Assembly (NCBI GenBank): GCA_005879655.1
Contig: VBJK01000097.1
Coordinates: forward strand, 1 to 26,463
Origin: Chloroflexota bacterium
GTDB taxonomy: Bacteria > Chloroflexota > Ktedonobacteria > Ktedonobacterales > Ktedonobacteraceae
Direction of reading: 5' to 3'
DNA: 26,463 nucleotides
Shown here: one piece after another, positions 24,469-26,463 of the stretch
How positions within the stretch are numbered: position 1 is the first letter of the stretch
Layout of the letters: each line of letters begins with the position of its first letter
The notes under the pieces: generated by a model
Told to the model about the DNA's origin: nothing
The model's database searches: none
Seen by the model: the letters and a program-made list of their open reading frames with translations, nothing else
Position numbers and translations under genes: made by a program

Positions 24469-25294
24469 AAGAGAGGTGATGGTGCTTCCCCAAAGAGAGC
24501 GAGGGCTTCAAGTAGGAAAAGCGTTCCTCGAGACGAGGGGATATCAATTATTTGTAGATATGTGTGAGTTTTGTCGAGAGGCAGGGGTAGTAGGGTTGTG
24601 CGAAGGGGCTGTGGGAGTGGGAAAGACAGAGGCGGCCCGTCGGTATAGTCAGTGGGATCTGGTAGAACCACAGTTCTCGCGGCATGGGGCGGGACAAAAT
24701 TGTGTGTCGTCAGGGGTTGTGATGCCGAGGGTAGGTTTGTATCGAGTAGGGGCAACAAGTACGCCAAAACGAATGGAGCAAGATCTGGCGTTATTGCGGT
24801 GGGAATTGCAACGTCTTTGTGAGAAGGCAGACAGCGGTATAGAGGAGGAAGTGTCCGAGAGCGGATATATCCGTCCTGGGGAGGTAGAGCTACTAATCAT
24901 CGATGAAGCGAATCGGCTGTGTCGGCAAGGATTGGAGGTATTACGTGATGTGTTTGAGGAGGCAAGGGTGAGTCTTGTGCTCTTGGGATATGCGGGATTG
25001 AAGCAGAAGGTGTTGGCTCAACCAGCATTGGCCTCACGGGTCGGAGTGCATTATGCGTTTGAGGGCCTCTGTGAGCAAGAAGTGAGGCAGTTGTTGCAAG
25101 AGTACATCCGAGGCCGTGGAGTAGAAGTGAAGGAGGAGGTAGCAAGTGTGCTAGTAGAGAAGACACAAGGAAACATTCAAGCTGTCTTGCTGGTCTTGAA
25201 GCAAATCGAGTATCTGTTGCGGATTAATAAGTTAACCGTGCTTTCTAAAAGAGTGGTAGAAGTGGCCAGTTCGCAGTTGTTGCGGCGAGGATGA
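24461..25294 (+). CDS. TnsC/TniB-type AAA+ ATPase, transposition regulator
   Basis: 277 residues from the ATG at 24461, which overlaps the transposase stop codon region (CATGAATGA). Walker A is GAVGVGKT (residues 49-56) and Walker B is LLIIDEAN (D148, E149). VSLVLLGYAGL looks like sensor I, and EALCEQEVRQLL-type sequence followed by KTQGNIQAVLLVLKQIEYL resembles the lid helices. In Tn7, Tn5053, Mu and IS21 systems such ATPases assemble on target DNA and activate the transposase. Between the Walker motifs it is a little longer than minimal IstB proteins. The following gene begins directly at its stop, so translation is coupled. Confidence in the family is high; choice between TnsC, TniB and MuB labels is not possible by eye. 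Confidence 0.9.
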   Translation: MNEREVMVLPQRERGLQVGKAFLETRGYQLFVDMCEFCREAGVVGLCEGAVGVGKTEAARRYSQWDLVEPQFSRHGAGQNCVSSGVVMPRVGLYRVGATSTPKRMEQDLALLRWELQRLCEKADSGIEEEVSESGYIRPGEVELLIIDEANRLCRQGLEVLRDVFEEARVSLVLLGYAGLKQKVLAQPALASRVGVHYAFEGLCEQEVRQLLQEYIRGRGVEVKEEVASVLVEKTQGNIQAVLLVLKQIEYLLRINKLTVLSKRVVEVASSQLLRRG

Positions 25295-26353
25295 GTGAAA
25301 GGAAAAGAAGAGAGGATGGGACTCAAATGGTTAGAGCCGCGTCTAGAGAGCTTGATGCGAGATATCGAAGGGTTAGGAGTTGAGCAAGAAGAGCAGATCA
25401 AGCGGAGATGTGAAGAGGAGCTGAAAGTCTGGAAAGCACGACCGAGCATGAAAGAGGCCAAATCCTTGGGCAAACCGCTCACGCAGGCACGTAACCATAT
25501 TCGGGCAAGTATCGCGGTGACAGAGCAGAATGGGTGGATCAACCCCAAATCAGGCGTTCTTGAACACTTGGCGCTCAAATATTTGAATTTTTCCACAGAG
25601 GAATGGGTGCAGATGAATTTGCCGTCTCAAGAAGAGTTGCAGATGCGTCAGGCCCATGTGTTGCCGCTGGCCAATGCGTCAGCTCTGTTGGCGAAAGCGG
25701 AACAGTTGCTCGCGATGAGCAGCTGGCCAGAGATGGTAGTGGGTATAGGACTGACCACAGGTCGAAGCCTCGTTGAGATCCTTCACACAGGGCACTTTAC
25801 GCAGAAGTCAGCCTATTCGATCCTGTTTGCGGGTCCTTTCACGGTCTATGAGCGGCTGTGTGATCCCTTTGAGGTGCCGACACTTGTGCAAGCTCAGCTC
25901 GTAGTGGATGCTGTGCAACGCCTGCGGCAACTGTTCGGAAGGCACTTTGTGGGGGTGGAGCGACACAATATCAGTCGAGAGTGTATGATGCAAGCGTGTG
26001 AAGCAGCCTATCGACATTTGTTGGGTTTGATCCCCTTCCCATCTGCTCTGCAAGCGACGAGCTACAAGCGGTTGACGCGTGGGGTCTACTCGCGGCTGGC
26101 GGTTCTGTATTACTGTCCGGTGCAAGTGGATGAGATCATGTATCTGGCCAGGATTACCAATCATCAAGAAATTTTGCAGGCCAAGTCGGAAGAAGAGCGG
26201 CTTGCCTTTGCCCTTGTGGCGAGTTATCGAGAGTATGTGGTGTTGGATGCGGCAGGCGTGCCAGATGAGCGTCGGGGCATTCGGCTTGCAGAGCCGGGAG
26301 TGAGAGGATTGGGAGTGTTCAAAGAGCGAGAAGAGAACTGTGGGCAGCAGTAG
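25295..26353 (+). CDS. telomere-resolvase (protelomerase)-like tyrosine recombinase
   Basis: A 352-residue protein whose central and C-terminal parts resemble telomere resolvases of the TelA/TelK type. GLTTGRSLVEILHTGHF holds a likely first Arg (R157). SILFAGPFTVYE and FEVPTLVQAQLVVDAVQRLR match the strand and helix that follow in that family. YKRLTRGVYSRLAVLYYCP holds the second Arg (R262), RITNHQE the His (H290), and ASYREYVVLD the Tyr (Y311 or Y314). Known telomere resolvases cut inverted repeats and seal them as hairpin ends. The Lys usual after the first Arg is not obvious (AGPFT where SGQxK is common). The GTG at 25295 abuts the ATPase stop; an ATG at 25316 is the alternative. Its place as third gene of a TnsB-TnsC operon, where TniQ is usual, is remarkable. 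Activity is unproven. Confidence 0.7.
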   Translation: MKGKEERMGLKWLEPRLESLMRDIEGLGVEQEEQIKRRCEEELKVWKARPSMKEAKSLGKPLTQARNHIRASIAVTEQNGWINPKSGVLEHLALKYLNFSTEEWVQMNLPSQEELQMRQAHVLPLANASALLAKAEQLLAMSSWPEMVVGIGLTTGRSLVEILHTGHFTQKSAYSILFAGPFTVYERLCDPFEVPTLVQAQLVVDAVQRLRQLFGRHFVGVERHNISRECMMQACEAAYRHLLGLIPFPSALQATSYKRLTRGVYSRLAVLYYCPVQVDEIMYLARITNHQEILQAKSEEERLAFALVASYREYVVLDAAGVPDERRGIRLAEPGVRGLGVFKEREENCGQQ

Positions 26354-26399
26354 GCTCTCACCCTGAATGTGCCGATCAATCACCGTTCCTGCCGGGAAG

Positions 26400-26430
26400 A
26401 AGCATCGCACAATGAACAGCGATGCTTTTT
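26400..26430 (+). terminator. rho-independent terminator after the transposition operon
   Basis: AAGCATCGC, a 10-base loop (ACAATGAACA) and GCGATGCTT form a perfect 9-bp stem followed by further T. It lies 47 bp after the recombinase stop codon and closes the operon. Confidence 0.85.
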
Positions 26431-26463
26431 CCAGAAAGATGGTCGATGGCCCTACACAATTCC

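Larger units (their letters stand above)
22577..26430 (+). mobile_element. candidate Tn7/Mu-like transposon with a telomere-resolvase-like gene
   Basis: The unit holds a DDE transposase, an AAA+ ATPase and a telomere-resolvase-like recombinase in one operon, a 300-bp purine-rich leader and a terminator. Gene overlaps and the continuous G-over-C bias mark it as one block. Outer boundaries are not resolved: no matching terminal repeats were found inside the window, and the right end probably lies beyond 26463. The extents given are the gene block, not proven ends. Confidence 0.5.

Noticed and set aside
25808..26410. Long minus-strand open frame of 200 codons opposite the telomere-resolvase-like gene
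   Set aside because: It has no recognisable domain, and the plus strand shows a clear family and operon context.
1..26463. CRISPR arrays, tRNA and rRNA genes
   Set aside because: No regularly spaced identical repeats and no cloverleaf or rRNA-like sequence were found on reading both strands.

Overview
The window looks like an accessory, transposon-rich stretch of a large bacterial genome. I infer a filamentous Chloroflexota of the Ktedonobacteria type. The reasons are moderate GC, a multidomain polyketide synthase (PKS), and a mix of IS701-, IS5- and IS110-type elements, many of them broken. This assignment rests on overall character, not on a marker gene.

Layout. Positions 1-2700 hold a DDE transposase running off the left edge on the minus strand and a frameshifted IS110-family transposase. 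Positions 3100-12730 (plus strand) hold a small O-methyltransferase and a one-module PKS with the order acyl ligase, ACP, KS, AT, DH, KR, ACP, thioesterase. The PKS is now split into four reading-frame segments by three small deletions with frameshifts. It also carries three copies of a 101-bp element, each flanked by a 4-bp duplication and each adding exactly 35 codons without breaking the frame. A stable hairpin at 12776-12807 separates the PKS from a convergent minus-strand operon (12826-16786): a flavoprotein related to L-aspartate oxidase, a KAS III-like condensing enzyme and a PaaK-like acyl ligase. That operon sits behind a near-perfect sigma-70 promoter (16924-16953). Together these genes look like a partly decayed natural-product cluster that activates acids, condenses them, reduces the chain, methylates it and oxidises a small acid or amino acid. 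The product cannot be told from sequence.

Positions 17001-20200 contain an intact-looking IS701-family element (its transposase may need a -1 shift on an A9 run) and a decayed IS5-family element lying between two unrelated gene fragments. Positions 20200-22890 are mostly noncoding. They hold a two-gene regulator/membrane-protein operon, two well-bounded MITEs (8-bp and 5-bp target duplications), a weaker MITE-like inverted repeat, a 60-bp direct repeat and a diverged purine-rich repeat.

Positions 22894-26353 are the most unusual part: a tightly coupled three-gene operon of a Mu/TnsB/TniA-type DDE transposase, a TnsC/TniB-type AAA+ ATPase and a protein resembling telomere resolvases (protelomerases), followed by a strong terminator. 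In known Tn7/Tn5053-like systems the third place is usually held by TniQ or a resolvase. A telomere-resolvase-like tyrosine recombinase there suggests a transposon type that I do not recognise as described.
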